DNA of 64,000 nucleotides. Source: Actinomadura_C sp036008685. GTDB lineage: Bacteria; Actinomycetota; Actinomycetes; Streptosporangiales; Streptosporangiaceae. The notes under the pieces are model-generated. The model did no database searches. It was not told the origin of the DNA and was given only the letters and a program-made list of their open reading frames with translations. Shown here piece after piece: positions 9,131 through 21,297 of the stretch. The stretch covers positions 1 through 64,000 of the forward strand of contig DASYNF010000210.1 of assembly GCA_036008685.1 (NCBI GenBank). The letters run 5' to 3'. The first letter of the stretch is position 1. Every line of letters begins with the position of its first letter. Made by a program: the position numbers and the translations under genes.

Positions 9131-9153
9131 ACGTTACGGGGACTCCCCGACAG
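9131..9153 (-). promoter_or_regulatory. Possible PafBC-type (RecA-NDp-like) promoter of recA
   Basis: On the - strand, CTGTCGGGGA is followed after 7 nt by TAACGT, about 55 nt before the recA start. This resembles the actinobacterial LexA-independent DNA-damage promoter (TGTCRGTGG, 8 nt, TANNNT). The spacer is one base short and the first block has two mismatches, so the call is tentative. Confidence 0.4.
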
Positions 9154-9240
9154 TTTCGACCCTCATGCGGAACCTGTGGATAACGTCGCACCGGACGCGC
9201 TGGACGACGCCGGTCGCGTCACGCGTCGGACGCAAGCTTA

Positions 9241-9256
9241 CCGAACACAAGTTCGA
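9241..9256. promoter_or_regulatory. LexA (SOS) box between recA and the ATP-grasp gene
   Basis: CCGAACACAAGTTCGA matches the actinobacterial SOS box TCGAAC(N4)GTTCGA at all but the first base. It lies 165 bp before recA (- strand) and 98 bp before the divergent ATP-grasp gene. LexA bound here could repress either or both genes. Confidence 0.85.
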
Positions 9257-9353
9257 CAAGCGCCCGACACGCCGGTTTGTCCCGGAATCCCGGTGCGCCC
9301 CCGGTCCCCGCCCCGTACGCTGGCGCCCTCAGGCGACCGACCAAGGCACCCAC

Positions 9354-10217
9354 ATGACGCTGACAGTTCTCTTCTGCGCCGACCCCCTCAACCCCAGGCG
9401 TGCCGATCCGCACTTCGCCCGCGAGAGCGCGACCGTGATCGCGGGGGGCGGCACGGTCGGCCTCATCGACCACGACACGCTCCTGCGCGGCGACGCCGCC
9501 GAGGCGGTACGGCGCGTACCGAAGGACCTCGGGCTCGCGTGGTACCGCGGGTGGATGGTCGGCAGCGGGCACTACTCCGCGCTGGCGAGGGCCCTCAAAG
9601 ACCGCGGCACGACCCTCCTCACGCTCCCCGAGGACTATCAGCGCGCCCACGAGCTGCCGGGATGGCACGACACCTTCGCCGGTCTCACGCCGCGCAGCGT
9701 CTGGCTCCCCCTCTCCCCCGGCACGCCCCCGACGCCGGAGGAGCTCGACGAGCTCGTACGGCCGCTCGCCGACGGGCCGGCCGTCGTCAAGGACTACGTC
9801 AAGTCGCGCAAGCACGAGTGGGACGAGGCGTGCTTCGTCCCCGACGTCCGGGACGCCCGCGGGCTCCACCGGATCGTCGCGAGGATGGTCGAGCTCCAGG
9901 ACGGCTTCCTCACCGGGGGCATCGTGGTCCGCGAGTACGAGCCGTACGAAGGGGACGAGGCGCGTATCTGGTGGGTCGACGGCGAGCCGGCGCTGATCGG
10001 GCCACATCCCGACACGCCAGGCGCCTGCCCCGAGCCCGTCCTCGAGGCGATCCGGCCGGCCGTGCGCGCGTTCGGGTGCCGGTTCATCACCACGGATCTG
10101 GCCCGGCGGGCCGACGGCGTCTGGCGCGTGGTGGAGGTGGGCGACGGCCAGGTGAGCGACCTGCCGTCCAGCGCCGACCCCGCCGACCTGTACGTGCACC
10201 TGCCCGATCCCACCTGA
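9354..10217 (+). CDS. ATP-grasp domain protein, R2K clade (DUF4343-like)
   Basis: This is a 287-residue predicted ATP-dependent carboxylate-amine ligase. The ATP-binding stretch KDYVKSRKHEWDEA (residues 146-159) has the paired Lys/Arg pattern typical of the R2K ATP-grasp clade. FLTGGIVVREYEP follows in the middle, and the metal-binding end reads VVEVGDGQVSDLP with Glu261. The family joins an amine to a carboxylate and often modifies peptides or proteins, but the substrate here is unknown. The start is ATG 9354. The gene is divergent from recA across a LexA-type box and has no obvious operon partner. The family call comes from recalled motifs, so the clade is less certain than the fold. Confidence 0.75.
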   Translation: MTLTVLFCADPLNPRRADPHFARESATVIAGGGTVGLIDHDTLLRGDAAEAVRRVPKDLGLAWYRGWMVGSGHYSALARALKDRGTTLLTLPEDYQRAHELPGWHDTFAGLTPRSVWLPLSPGTPPTPEELDELVRPLADGPAVVKDYVKSRKHEWDEACFVPDVRDARGLHRIVARMVELQDGFLTGGIVVREYEPYEGDEARIWWVDGEPALIGPHPDTPGACPEPVLEAIRPAVRAFGCRFITTDLARRADGVWRVVEVGDGQVSDLPSSADPADLYVHLPDPT

Positions 10218-10235
10218 CCGGATGGGAACACCGAC

Positions 10236-10285
10236 GGCGGCCCGCCCGAGATCGCCGCAATCCACGGAATCCCCGGGCGGCCGCC
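10236..10285 (+). terminator. Likely hairpin terminator of the ATP-grasp gene
   Basis: GGCGGCCCGCCCG (10236-10248) pairs with CGGGCGGCCGCC (10274-10285) with one bulge, across a loop of about 25 nt. It starts 18 nt after the stop codon. The large loop and lack of a T tract make it moderate evidence only. Confidence 0.45.
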
Positions 10286-10290
10286 ACTAG

Positions 10291-10601
10291 GTGGTCCCGG
10301 ACCTCTACTGCCAGGGCGGCGACCCGTACGACCGGTATTTCCGGTACTACGGAGGAAGGAGCTCCGGCGGGTACGTGTCACGGGGCGGCTCCGTCCGCCC
10401 CAAGGGCTCGCCTTCCACCGCATCTGCCACCCCGAGCACCTGACCCGCCCGTACTGGGACGAGTCCGTGCTGGTCTTCGACCGGCTGATCGGCATCGACA
10501 TCCGGAGCCTGATGACCGAGGCCAGACTGGAGCCGGCGGCCGCTCTTCTCGGCGTCACCCACGTGATGATCGGCCTCGTCACCGCCATCGCGGTTCTCTA
10601 G
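10291..10601 (+). pseudogene. Remnant of an unrecognised gene, frame broken around 10380-10400
   Basis: Two adjoining frames both look coding. From 10291 (GTG) the frame reads VVPDLYCQGGDPYDRYFRYY and then runs to TGA at 10441. From about 10400 a second frame reads GLAFHRICHPEHLTRPYWDE and continues through VLVFDRLIGIDIRSLM to a hydrophobic end GVTHVMIGLVTAIAVL and TAG at 10599-10601. Codons in both pieces have the high third-position GC of local genes, and the second piece lacks a good start. The simplest reading is one gene of about 100 codons split by a -1/+2 shift, or else a sequencing error. The product is not recognised. The tail could be a membrane span. Confidence 0.5.
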
Positions 10602-10702
10602 GACCGCCGCCACCCGGCGGACCGGGGTTCTGGGTGATTTCGCCGTAGCCCTGTCAGCGGCACGCCGTCAGGGCACGGCGGAGCACGGGACGGGGGCCCA
10701 CC

Positions 10703-10897
10703 TCAACGGAGCCGGTCGGGCACGTCGAAGGTCGCGCAGACCGCCTGCCACACGCGCTTGGCGGACTCGCCGTCCGCGAGCGCCTGGTCGATCGTCCGAC
10801 CGCCGAGCTCGGACATGACGTAGTCCTTCGCGAGGCTCTCCGCGTAGGCCTCGCCGAACTGCTGGTTCATCCGCTCCCAGAACGCCGTCAGTCGCAC
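10703..10897 (-). CDS. DUF3046 family protein
   Basis: This 64-residue small protein of unknown function is found across actinobacteria, usually close to recA/recX as here. The sequence starts MRLTAFWERMNQQFG and carries the conserved GGRTIDQALADGE near residue 35, then an AVCATFDVP end. It is soluble, acidic and mostly helical by eye. The start is ATG 10897. Conserved position beside recombination genes is the only hint of role. Confidence 0.9.
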   Translation of the reverse strand: MRLTAFWERMNQQFGEAYAESLAKDYVMSELGGRTIDQALADGESAKRVWQAVCATFDVPDRLR

Positions 10898-10947
10898 GCG
10901 TCCACGCTACCGGGGCGGCCGGCGCCGCCACCCCGTGGGTGCTCGGC

Positions 10948-10983
10948 CCGATCTGTGTCCCGAGGTGTGTCCCGATCTGTGTC
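10948..10983. repeat. Three tandem 12-bp repeats
   Basis: The unit CCGATCTGTGTC occurs at 10948-10959 and 10972-10983. A variant, CCGAGGTGTGTC, lies between them at 10960-10971. The array sits between the divergent DUF3046 and 11038 genes, in the region where both promoters should be. The 12-bp period is close to one helical turn, so it could be a cooperative binding site or a simple slippage product. Confidence 0.7.
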
Positions 10984-11037
10984 ACAGGGCACGGAAGGTG
11001 AGCCACGGACATGGGACCCTCCGCACAGGAGGTGACC

Positions 11038-11616
11038 ATGGCGCGCATCCGACAGGACGCCGGAGCCATCTCGCTGAGGGGCCTGCTGAACCTCTCGGCC
11101 ATCGTCTGTCTGCTCTGTCTGCTCTTCCTCATCATCGACGTCCGGCACCGCATGACCGGATACCGGGCCGCCTACGGCCAGGGGATCAAGGGGACCGTCG
11201 CCGTCACCTCGTGCGGGTCCCATCTGACCGGAACCTACTGCACGGGGGACTTCACCTCCGCGGACGGCCGTGTCCGGCGGGCGGGAGTCCGGGTCAACGG
11301 AGCCATGGAGCTGCTCGATCGCGCCGGGCACGGGGGCGGCCTCCCGGGTCCGGTGAGCTACCCGGCCGCGCTCTCGGGCGCCAAGGCCGGCGAGGCGTGG
11401 ACGCTGGACGGCACCCCCTGGCTGCGGCCCTCCATCCCCCAGGTCGTCGCTCTCGTCCCCGTGGCCATCCCCGTGCTCCTGGCCTGGGCACTGCTGCGCG
11501 GGGGGCCACACGGCCGGCGGCGGCGTCTCGGGCGAGCCCGGCTGATCCGGACCCGCAGGAATCAGCGACGTGAGCTCTCGCGCCTGCGCGACAACCGCCG
11601 TGGCCGCGTCAACTGA
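11038..11616 (+). CDS. Two-TM membrane protein of unknown function
   Basis: This is a 192-residue protein. The start is ATG 11038 with a near-perfect AGGAGGTGA upstream. A first membrane span lies at about residues 14-34 (LLNLSAIVCLLCLLFLIID). A loop of about 100 residues outside the membrane contains two cysteines (VTSCGSH and GTYCTG), which may form a disulfide. A second span, QVVALVPVAIPVLLAWALL, sits near residues 134-154. The C-terminal tail is strongly basic (many Arg) and cytoplasmic. The layout is like DUF3592-type proteins, but I do not recognise the family with confidence. The strong ribosome binding site suggests good expression. Confidence 0.75.
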   Translation: MARIRQDAGAISLRGLLNLSAIVCLLCLLFLIIDVRHRMTGYRAAYGQGIKGTVAVTSCGSHLTGTYCTGDFTSADGRVRRAGVRVNGAMELLDRAGHGGGLPGPVSYPAALSGAKAGEAWTLDGTPWLRPSIPQVVALVPVAIPVLLAWALLRGGPHGRRRRLGRARLIRTRRNQRRELSRLRDNRRGRVN

Positions 11617-11795
11617 TCTCTCGTGACCCCTGCGCCGTGATCTCGCGGTCGTTCGCGCGGTCCCTTCGGCGGGAGACGGCAGGCGCCTCCGCGGGCGGAC
11701 ACCGCCGTGGCCCGCTCCGGCCGCGACGACACGAACTCACGGCCGAAACGTGATGTGAGCCACCAATGGCCGTTGTGCCCGTCCGGCGAGGCAAG

Positions 11796-16391
<4,596 letters not shown>

Positions 16392-16627
16392 TGCGGCGAC
16401 CGGTCAGGGGCACCCGGCCGCCTGGCGTCCACGCCCGCGAGGCCGGCCTCCGTCACGCTCCCCTCCCCGCGGTGACGTCCTCCGGTCTCACATCTCCTCC
16501 GCCCGGCGCCTCCTCCCCCCGAAGTCGCCGCCGTAGTCCCTCGCGTGGCGGATGTGAACCCGCGGTGCGGTCGGGGAGTCTGGGACATACGGGGTTCGGC
16601 GGGCTCGGCCCGCGGGTCAGAACGGGG

Positions 16628-16771
16628 ATGGGCATGACATCGACGGCGCGATGGGTCATCGCACAGCGGCGCAGGCGGATCGTGATCAGCCGGACACTAC
16701 GGGACCGCATCCAGCACGATCCGAGGCGCACGGAGACCGCGCCGACCTCGGCCGCCGAGCCCAAGTCCTGA
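16628..16771 (+). CDS. Possible small basic protein (47 aa)
   Basis: This short frame in the 457-bp gap between lhr and the ROK gene starts MGMTSTARWVIAQRRRR and ends AAEPKS. It is Arg-rich in the middle, and GGGG lies just before the ATG. An ATG two codons later is an alternative. Third positions are not strongly G/C, and no family is recognised. The rest of the gap (16392-16627 and 16772-16848) shows no gene. Confidence 0.3.
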   Translation: MGMTSTARWVIAQRRRRIVISRTLRDRIQHDPRRTETAPTSAAEPKS

Positions 16772-16848
16772 TCGCCGGTCCACGGCGGACGGCCGCGACC
16801 CGGGACGCCCGCACGCGCCGTCGCGGGCCCGGGCCACGGGGCCCACGC

Positions 16849-18042
16849 TCACGCGTCGGTGGTGGAGGAGAAGACCTCCTCACGGGCCCGCACGAGGGCC
16901 GCGTGCACGGCGCCGCGGAGGACCGGGTTGCCCTGGACCTCGGTGACGGTGACCTGCGGCCGGGTGGGGCAGATCCGGGCGACGGCCTCTTCGATCCGCC
17001 GGGCGAGTGGCCGCCCTCCCGCCCGGCCGAGGTCACCGGCGAGGACGATCAGCCCCGGGTCCAGCACGATGTTGACGGACGCGACGCCATAGGAGATCCG
17101 GGCGGCGAGCTCGTCCAGGAAGGCTCCGCCCCGCTCCTCGTCCGCGGCGGCCGCCCGTACGCACTCCATCGCGGACGGCTCGGTGAAGCCGTGCCCCCGG
17201 GCGAGCTCCCGCACCGCGTCCGCGCCGACCAGCGAGCCGAACCCGCCCGCGAGAGCCGGCTTGCCCCACGTCATCGACTCGGTGACCCCCTCCGGGAGCG
17301 GAACCCCGGGGACCGGCAGATAGCCGATCTCGCCCGCGCCGCCGGACATCCCCCGGCGCAGGCGCCCTCCGAGCATGACGGCGAGCCCGATGCCACGGTC
17401 CACCCAGACGAGTGCGAAGTCGTCGGCCCCATGGGCCGCTCCGTAGGCCCGTTCGGCCACCGCCACCAGGTTGACGTCGTTCTCGATGACCACGGGCCGG
17501 CGCAGGTCTGTCCGCAGCCCGTCCAGGACGCCCTCGTGCCAGGCGGGCAGGTCGAAAGAGAACCGCACGTCGCCCGTACGCGGGTCCACGATCCCCGGGG
17601 AGCCGATGACGAAGGCGTTCAGCCGGGACACCCCGACCTTGGCCGACCTGCAGGCCTTGACCACGGCGTTGTGCACGACGGCGACCGGGTCGTCGGCGCC
17701 GTTCGGGTCCACGGTGACCTGGCTGAGGATGTGGCCCGTGATGTCCGCGACGCCGGCCGTGACCCCGGACGGCCCCACCTCCACGCCGGCGACGTAGGCG
17801 CTGGACGGGACCACGGCGTACAACGCCGCGCTCGGACCGCGACCGCCGGCCCGCTCCCCCACGACCTCGACGAGACCGCGCTCCTCCAGCCGGCCCAGCA
17901 GCTGCGAGGCCGTCACCTTGGACAACCCCGTACGCTCGCCGATCTGGGTACGCGTCAGCGGCCCCTCCTCGATGAGCAGCTCGAGAGCGGCCCGGTCGTT
18001 CAGCGCCCGCAACAACCTCGGCGTACCGGGGCCCTGGGCCAT
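16849..18042 (-). CDS. ROK family transcriptional regulator
   Basis: This is a 397-residue repressor of the NagC/XylR type. A MarR-like winged helix spans residues 1-65, including GLSKVTASQLLGRLEERGLV. It is followed by the sugar-kinase-like ROK domain with VWVDRGIGLAVMLGG and GGAGEIGYLPV. The ROK zinc motif (C-x-C-G-x2-G-C) is absent; PEGVTESMTWGKPAL sits in its place. The HTH suggests a sugar-responsive repressor rather than a kinase. ATG 18042 was chosen because GAGGAG lies 5-10 nt upstream. The GTG at 18048 would sit too close to that site. The gene is divergent from a GH3 N-acetylglucosaminidase gene, its probable target, and autoregulation is likely. Confidence 0.88.
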   Translation of the reverse strand: MAQGPGTPRLLRALNDRAALELLIEEGPLTRTQIGERTGLSKVTASQLLGRLEERGLVEVVGERAGGRGPSAALYAVVPSSAYVAGVEVGPSGVTAGVADITGHILSQVTVDPNGADDPVAVVHNAVVKACRSAKVGVSRLNAFVIGSPGIVDPRTGDVRFSFDLPAWHEGVLDGLRTDLRRPVVIENDVNLVAVAERAYGAAHGADDFALVWVDRGIGLAVMLGGRLRRGMSGGAGEIGYLPVPGVPLPEGVTESMTWGKPALAGGFGSLVGADAVRELARGHGFTEPSAMECVRAAAADEERGGAFLDELAARISYGVASVNIVLDPGLIVLAGDLGRAGGRPLARRIEEAVARICPTRPQVTVTEVQGNPVLRGAVHAALVRAREEVFSSTTDA

Positions 18043-18083
18043 GCTCACTCCTCGCGTCTCGATCCGCTAACGGCAGCTTTCAC

Positions 18084-18100
18084 TTAGGAAACTTTCTTGT
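18084..18100. promoter_or_regulatory. Candidate ROK operator
   Basis: TTAGGAAACTTTCTTGT is an imperfect palindrome centred on C18092, with inner arms GGAAA and TTTCT. It sits in an AT-rich pocket 42 bp upstream of the ROK start. It has the A/T-rich arm style (GGAAA-TTTCC) seen at many actinobacterial ROK-controlled glycosidase promoters. Repressor specificity is inferred from position. Confidence 0.5.
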
Positions 18101-18299
18101 TATTTTACGAAGCGTCCTACCGGCTCAGGCCCCGGGGGGTGCACAAAGCGCCGATCGGTAGGAGGCCGCCCCCCGACCAGTGCGAACACAAGCCGGGCAT
18201 GGCAAGGACTTTACGGGTTCCCGACCGGCCCGGCCCGTCCCACCAGGCGCGAGGCGACGCCGGACAGGGAGTTTCAGTGAGATATCCGAGGACCACGGA

Positions 18300-18346
18300 C
18301 ACCGCGGCGGCGACCACGGCTCCCCTCCGGGGCCACCGCGGCGGCG
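18300..18346 (+). repeat. Direct repeat and small hairpin in the leader of the GH3 gene
   Basis: CACCGCGGCGGCG occurs at 18300-18312 and again at 18334-18346, ending 4 nt before the GH3 start codon. A CCCC-TCC-GGGG hairpin lies between the copies. There is no Shine-Dalgarno sequence at the expected place. The repeats may fold over the start region, or may simply be low-complexity leader sequence. Confidence 0.4.
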
Positions 18347-18350
18347 CTTC

Positions 18351-19793
18351 ATGACGGCCTCCGATCTCGGCCGGCTGGCCCGAGCCGCCCTCCTGGTCTC
18401 CTTCCCCGGGGCGACCCCGCCCCGGTGGGTCCTGGACCTGCTCGAAGACGGCCTCGGCGGCGTGACCCTGTTCGCCATCAACGGCAACGTCCCGGACAAC
18501 GAGCGCCTGGCCGCCCTCACCGCCGAGCTGCACAAGGCCGGCCGCCCGGTCATCACCATCGACGAAGAGGGTGGCGACGTCACCCGGCTGGCCCACACCA
18601 CCGGCAGCCCCTACCCCGGCAACGCGGCCCTGGGCATAGTCGACGATCCGGAGCTGACCACGCGGATCCATCGGTCCCTCGGCTCTGAGCTGGCCGCCGT
18701 GGGGGTGAACGTCGACTTCGCCCCCACCGTCGACGTCAACACCGCCGAGGACAACCCCGTCATCGGCACCCGGTCGTTCGGGTCCGACCCGCTGCTGGTC
18801 GCGCGGCACGCGGCCGCCGCCACGATCGGCCTGCAGCAGGCCGGGGTGGCGGCCTGTGCCAAGCACTTCCCCGGCCACGGGGCCACCCGGGAGGACTCCC
18901 ACCTCGAGGTCCCGGTCGTGGACGCCGGCCTCGACCTTCTCGACCGGCGCGAGCTCGTCCCCTTCCGTGCCGCCATCGACGCCGGTGTCAAGGCGGTGAT
19001 GACCGGCCACCTCAACCTGCCGGCCATCACCGGAGGCGAGCCCGCGACCCTGTCGCACCCGGCCATCACGGGCCTCTTGCGCGAACGCCTGGGCTACCAG
19101 GGCGTGGTGGTCACCGACGCTCTGGACATGCGCGGCGCCAGCCGGCGGACCGGCATCCCGGAGGCGGCGGTACGGGCGATCATCGCCGGCGCCGACCTGC
19201 TCTGCCTGGGCTCCCGGGAGTACGAGGACAGCGTGCGGGCCATCCTCGACGCCATCACAGGGGCGGTCCGGTCCGGCCGGCTGCCGCTCGAGCGGCTCGC
19301 GGAGGCGGCGGAGCGGACCGAGCGGCTGAAGTCCTGGCTGGCACAGCCCGGTTCCGGCACCGTTGACCGGGCCGCCGGGATGGAGGCGGCGAGGCGAGCC
19401 GTACGGGTGTCGGGCCGGCTGCCCGCGGGCTCCCCGTTCGTCGTGGAACTGCACGCCCAGGGCAACATCGCCGTCGGGCCCGTGCCCTGGGGGCTCGGCC
19501 CCTGGATCCCGGCCGCCGATCTCGTGCGCGTCGACGGGGAGCCGGCCCGTGCCGCCGAACTGGTCGAGCGTGCCGGCGAGCGGCCCCTCGTGATCGTCGT
19601 CCGGGACGCCCACCGCGACTCGCGGCAGCGCGCCCTCGTGTCGGCCCTGCTCACCCGGCGTCCCGACGCGGTCGTGGTGGAGATGGGCCTGCCGGTGTGG
19701 CGTCCGGCCAGCGCGGGTTTCATCGCGACCTACGGCGCCGCGTCCGCCAATGGACGGGCGGCCGCCGAGCGGCTCGGCCTCATCCCCGGATAG
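18351..19793 (+). CDS. Glycoside hydrolase family 3, beta-N-acetylhexosaminidase (NagZ-like)
   Basis: This 480-residue enzyme removes terminal beta-N-acetylglucosamine, probably from cell-wall muropeptides or chitin oligomers. The GH3 TIM barrel carries the NagZ signature KHFPGHG (171-177) with the following Asp182-Ser-His184 dyad. The predicted nucleophile is Asp256 in VVTDALDM. A C-terminal domain of about 130 residues extends past the barrel. No signal peptide is seen, so it acts in the cytoplasm. ATG 18351 was taken because the sequence upstream in frame is not coding-like. The divergent ROK regulator probably controls it. Confidence 0.9.
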   Translation: MTASDLGRLARAALLVSFPGATPPRWVLDLLEDGLGGVTLFAINGNVPDNERLAALTAELHKAGRPVITIDEEGGDVTRLAHTTGSPYPGNAALGIVDDPELTTRIHRSLGSELAAVGVNVDFAPTVDVNTAEDNPVIGTRSFGSDPLLVARHAAAATIGLQQAGVAACAKHFPGHGATREDSHLEVPVVDAGLDLLDRRELVPFRAAIDAGVKAVMTGHLNLPAITGGEPATLSHPAITGLLRERLGYQGVVVTDALDMRGASRRTGIPEAAVRAIIAGADLLCLGSREYEDSVRAILDAITGAVRSGRLPLERLAEAAERTERLKSWLAQPGSGTVDRAAGMEAARRAVRVSGRLPAGSPFVVELHAQGNIAVGPVPWGLGPWIPAADLVRVDGEPARAAELVERAGERPLVIVVRDAHRDSRQRALVSALLTRRPDAVVVEMGLPVWRPASAGFIATYGAASANGRAAAERLGLIPG

Positions 19794-19861
19794 GCGCGAG
19801 GCTGTGATGAGGTAAAGAAGAAAAGCCCGACTACTCCTATCGGCAAGGGATAATCGAAATC

Positions 19862-20326
19862 ATGCGATTGTCCGCCCGAGTCGACTACGCGTTGCGCGCG
19901 GCCGCCGAACTCACCGTCGCGGGTAGCCACCCCGTCACGGCGGTTCAGCTCGCCGAGGCGCAGCAGATCCCGCCCAAGTTCCTGGAGAACATCCTCAGCC
20001 AGCTGCGCCGCTCCGGGATCATCCGGAGCCAGCGGGGGCCGGAGGGCGGGTACTGGCTCGCGAGGCCGGCCGAGCAGATCTCGCTGGCGGACATCATCCG
20101 GGCCATCGACGGTCCTCTGCTCGGCGTCCGGGGCGAACGTCCCGAGCACCTCGGCTACGGCGGTGCCGCACGGTCCCTTCAGGAGGTCTGGATCGCGCTC
20201 CGGGCCAGCGAACGCGCGATCCTCGAACAGGTCACGCTCGCGCACATCGGGGGCGGTGAGCTCCCCGAAGCGGTGCGCAAGCTCGCCGCCGCCCCGGGGG
20301 CGTGGGAATCACCGGCCTTCCACTGA
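19862..20326 (+). CDS. Rrf2 family transcriptional regulator (no cysteines)
   Basis: This 154-residue winged-helix regulator has the Rrf2 N-terminus MRLSARVDYALRAAAELT, the recognition region IPPKFLENILSQLRRSGII and the wing RGPEGGYWLARP. Rrf2 proteins that sense Fe-S or redox state carry three conserved cysteines after about residue 90. This one has no cysteine at all, so a CymR-like or other ligand mode is more likely. The region before it (19840-19858) has TATC and GATA facing each other across 7 nt (CTATCGGCAAGGGATAA), a possible self-binding site. It ends 18 nt before the nei2 start, so the two genes are likely co-transcribed. Confidence 0.88.
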   Translation: MRLSARVDYALRAAAELTVAGSHPVTAVQLAEAQQIPPKFLENILSQLRRSGIIRSQRGPEGGYWLARPAEQISLADIIRAIDGPLLGVRGERPEHLGYGGAARSLQEVWIALRASERAILEQVTLAHIGGGELPEAVRKLAAAPGAWESPAFH

Positions 20327-20344
20327 GGGCTCACGGGGGGTGAC

Positions 20345-21118
20345 GTGCCCGAGGGAGACATCGTCTGGCTGACCGCGCGGCGTCTTCACACGGCGCTGGC
20401 GGGCCGGCCGCTCACCCGCAGCGACTTCCGGGTCCCCGGGCTCGCCACGACGGATCTGCGCGGCCGGGAGGTACGGGAGGCGCTGTCACGGGGCAAGCAC
20501 CTGCTGATCAGGGTCGAGGGCGGCCTGACCGTTCACACGCACCTGCTGATGGAGGGCTCGTGGCGGATCAGGCGGACGGCCGCTCCGCCGCCCCGCGACC
20601 ATCGGATCCGGCTGGCCCTGGCCAACGCCGAATGGCGGGCGCTCGGCTATTCACTCGGCGTGGTCGAACTCTTCCGCACCACGGAGGAGCACCGTGCCGT
20701 CGGTCATCTCGGGCCCGACCTCCTCGGGCCGGACTGGGATCTCGCCGAGGCCGTGCGCCGGCTGCGCGAGCGGCCGGACCGGGCCATCGGAGAGGCCCTG
20801 CTCGATCAGCGTGCCCTCGCCGGCATCGGCAACCTCTACAAATGCGAGCTGCTCTTCCTGCGCGGCCTCTGGCCCTGGACTCCGGTGGGGGACGTTCCGG
20901 ACCTGGAGGGCCTCACAGCGCTCGCGCAGCGGATGCTCGAGGCCAACCGCGCCCGGTGGTCCCAGAGCACCACGGGGTCGCTGGGCGGCGGGGCCGCGGT
21001 CTATGTACACGGCCGCCGGGGTGCTCCGTGCCGCCGCTGCGGGACCCCGGTCCGCAAGGTCCACCAGGGTGAGCGGGTGACGTACTGGTGTCCCTCCTGC
21101 CAACCCGGACCGGACTGA
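20345..21118 (+). CDS. nei2: Endonuclease VIII-type DNA glycosylase/AP lyase
   Basis: This 257-residue base-excision repair enzyme removes oxidised pyrimidines and cuts the AP site. After initiator loss the catalytic Pro2 and Glu3 lead the chain (MPEGDIVW). The helix-two-turn-helix DNA-binding motif is LLDQRALAGIGNLYKCELLF, near residues 155-175. The C-terminal zinc finger has Cys229, Cys232, Cys249 and Cys252. The GTG start at 20345 is set by the need for Pro2. MPEGD rather than MPELP points to Nei rather than MutM. It lies downstream of the Lhr helicase gene, its common neighbour in actinobacteria. Confidence 0.93.
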   Translation: MPEGDIVWLTARRLHTALAGRPLTRSDFRVPGLATTDLRGREVREALSRGKHLLIRVEGGLTVHTHLLMEGSWRIRRTAAPPPRDHRIRLALANAEWRALGYSLGVVELFRTTEEHRAVGHLGPDLLGPDWDLAEAVRRLRERPDRAIGEALLDQRALAGIGNLYKCELLFLRGLWPWTPVGDVPDLEGLTALAQRMLEANRARWSQSTTGSLGGGAAVYVHGRRGAPCRRCGTPVRKVHQGERVTYWCPSCQPGPD

Positions 21119-21216
21119 TCCCCGCCCGCGCGCCGTGATCTCGCAGATGCCGGCGGGCCGCGATCCCGATCATGCCCGCACGGGCCGGCGACCCGGCCGC
21201 ACGGGAGGGCGTGCCG

Positions 21217-21264
21217 GGGTGACGTGGTGACGGGGTGACGGGGTGACGGGGTGACGGGGTGACA
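21217..21264. repeat. Six tandem 8-bp repeats
   Basis: The unit GGGTGACG is repeated six times without gaps (copies at 21217, 21225, 21233, 21241, 21249 and 21257). The second copy begins with T and the last ends in A. The array lies in the 309-bp gap between the convergent nei2 and dps genes. The rest of that gap holds the bidirectional terminator at 21298 and no gene. The copy number is likely to vary between strains by slippage. Confidence 0.9.
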
Positions 21265-21297
21265 GGGACAGTGGCACGGACACGAGCGTCCTGACAT

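Noticed and set aside
18117..19613. Long open frame opposite the GH3 gene
   Set aside because: The GH3 frame has the KHFPGHG signature and D256 nucleophile. The opposite frame is a GC-driven shadow.
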